From NCBI GenBank assembly GCA_000969725.1, contig JXSR01S033297.1: a DNA stretch of 20,733 nt. One strand, 5' to 3'. Numbering within the stretch: the first letter of the stretch is position 1; every line of letters starts with the position of its first letter. Shown piece by piece: positions 19,234 through 20,733 of this stretch. The notes under the pieces are model-generated. The model was not told the origin of the DNA. It did no database searches and saw only the letters and a list, made by a program, of their open reading frames with translations. Both the position numbers and the translations under genes were made by a program. Source of the stretch: Ophiothrix spiculata. Its lineage: Eukaryota > Echinodermata > Ophiuroidea > Amphilepidida > Ophiotrichidae.

Positions 19234-20625
19234 CTCGTAAATTAAGTATTAATTTCGCGTAATTAAAGATTAATTATTTTTTTTATAATATTATCTTAAT
19301 GTAAGGCCGTCGATGGCTTGCAGAAACGTAGAGATTACTGACTGTTTATACACAAAATAAGTAATGTACATTCTGCGGTTATAAGAACGCGAACCTTGCC
19401 TCCGTTTAACAACATTTGAACTACAGGATACCTTAGGTTCTGTTTTCACGAGCTGATTAAAGGCTTGTCAAAATAGCCAATATTTACAGATATTCTGATC
19501 ACACCTCTGATTTCTGTAACTAGAGATTTTAGTGCACAATGTATGGCAAAATCCTACCTAAACTCAAAATTGTCTTAATTTGCAAAAGCGTGTTAACCAT
19601 GGCTATTAAAACATTGCTTCACGAAGGTGGATCAAAGGCCTCAAGCATCAAGCATCAATAACAGCGAGGGCTTGTTTCAATTCTTTACCTTATCTTACAG
19701 TCAGTTACCTGAGGGGTTATCTCTGAATGTAATGAATGCATGCAACGAATAAAAGGAAGCAGCGGTCATTCGTAATTGACGCCTTTTATGCAGGTAATGT
19801 GTGACAAGGATGTCTTTCTGCTTCCATTTCAATAAAGATAAATTTTACATATTAAATTCAGTTTAGTTTTAGATTTTACATCAAAAATATACTAAATACT
19901 GAGTCCATGCATGATGTTTAAAACGCTTACATGTATTTGGGTTGTATATATATTTTCCATTTGCGTGTTTCCTTCTTTTCCTCCTTCATATGAAACGCTC
20001 GCATGTTTGTGATTTGGATTTATTATATGAAAGGGAATTTAACGAATTGGCAACTCTTGAATCATTGACAAAAAACACACATTTAATATAGGGGAGAGTA
20101 TATATTCCCATGGAGATCAGAAAACCTCACATAGCATGACAGCAAGGTTATTGTCCGAGTGAGATAAATAGATGGGAATTTTATCTTTGTCCGAGTCCAT
20201 TCGCCTCAGACCATTCACTCACACAAACTCTGTGCTCAAAACTTAAATATCGTATCTAACGACCATTGAAAACATTTTCAGTATAAAATCATTATTTTTG
20301 TGCTATCTCCTCTAGATTATAATCAATCACCGGTCATTATTAAAAATGTGCCTCATATCAATTGAAGAGTGTTTTTCCAAAACTCACTTATAGTCGCGTG
20401 AAGAAAACCATTTCACTTTTACGCGCCGAGGATAACGTACACACGCAACTCACGCGATGCTCGTGTGCTCGCGTGATTTGACAGCTTTGTTGCTGTGTGA
20501 CTTGATGATTGGTTCGATTGGTTTGTTGTTCATATACGGTGCGATTTGGTCCCGCTCATATTGAAATGGGTTTTTTTTTCAGACTACTATAGTCCAATAG
20601 CTGTCACATGTTATATTTGCATAGA

Positions 20626-20733
20626 AATATTTTTCCTCAATTTTAATTGTGTACAAATGATATAGGTAACACATGACTTTGGTATTTTAAATAAGCAGTA
20701 TATTCAAGCTTTGATATCGGTACTAATTTTGTG
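20626..20733. repeat. Third partial copy: repeats 18745-18852
   Basis: These last 108 bases match 18745-18852 in the same orientation with one difference that I can see (TCCTCAAT versus TCCTTAAT). That is far closer than copy A is to copy B over the same stretch. The join lies at GCATAG/AATATTTTT. The repeat runs to the window end, so its full length is unknown. Confidence 0.93.

Larger units (their letters stand above)
14202..20624. repeat. Segmental duplication, copy B (right copy)
   Basis: This is the counterpart of 1-6478, in the same orientation. The homologous part starts at or before 14202 (copy A is cut at the window edge) and ends at about 20624 in GCATAG. Beyond the gene's exon (14404-20624) no other convincing gene is visible. 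A 65-codon minus-strand frame (15631-15828) is intact in both copies but has no motif. Copy B carries its own changes: the G-run element at 17315-17651, an insertion of about 50 bp around 17000-17050, and a shorter sequence where A has 5225-5265. The remainder is AT-rich upstream DNA of the gene. Confidence 0.95.

Noticed and set aside
1..20733. CRISPR array, bacterial operon or phage region
   Set aside because: There is no regular spacer array, gene density is very low, and splice and transposon features point to a eukaryote.

Overview
This looks like eukaryotic nuclear DNA, most likely from an animal. It is AT-rich, almost without long reading frames, rich in short non-autonomous DNA transposons, and its one convincing gene is related to an animal family. 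The transposon style (hAT-type miniature elements with GCGCGC-rich cores, and a G-run element with a degenerate GGGTCT...GAACT repeat) reminds me of marine invertebrate deuterostomes such as echinoderms. That is an impression from memory, not a database result.

Layout. Bases 1-6478 (copy A) and 14202-20624 (copy B) are the same sequence in the same orientation, offset by 14201 at the left edge and differing by a few percent plus indels. Each copy starts with the 5' part of one minus-strand gene and then carries about 6.2 kb of DNA upstream of it. In copy A the window edge cuts the gene after about 26 codons. In copy B the coding region is complete (14281 down to 13343, 312 codons). The protein has a basic PKKKRK stretch, then a roughly 40-residue coiled coil that matches the N-terminal coiled coil of the vertebrate PRR16 (Largen)/INSYN1 family, then a Ser-rich middle and an SPxR repeat tail.

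Bases 6479-13342 are present once in the window. They hold a cluster of long palindromes (6738-7190), a candidate TA-flanked element (8977-9365) and two clear hAT-type miniature elements with perfect 8-bp target-site duplications (9449-9766 and 12846-13248). They also hold an inverted pair of arms (10347-10570 and 12701-13334). The right arm ends just before the stop codon of the gene and contains the second hAT element; the left arm lacks it, so the left arm serves as a natural empty site.

The two copies of the large duplication differ by element insertions that each copy validates for the other: a 415-bp foldback element only in A (5813-6227), a 337-bp G-run element only in B (17315-17651), and a perfect 28-bp-arm hairpin only in A (3649-3748). 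Both copies carry a tRNA-like box followed by a T-run inside an inverted-repeat-bounded unit. At 20625 copy B stops and the sequence jumps back to a near-identical copy of 18745-18852, so there is a second, younger duplication or an assembly join at the right edge. The whole arrangement could be true tandem duplication or two divergent haplotypes laid end to end; the sequence alone does not decide this.
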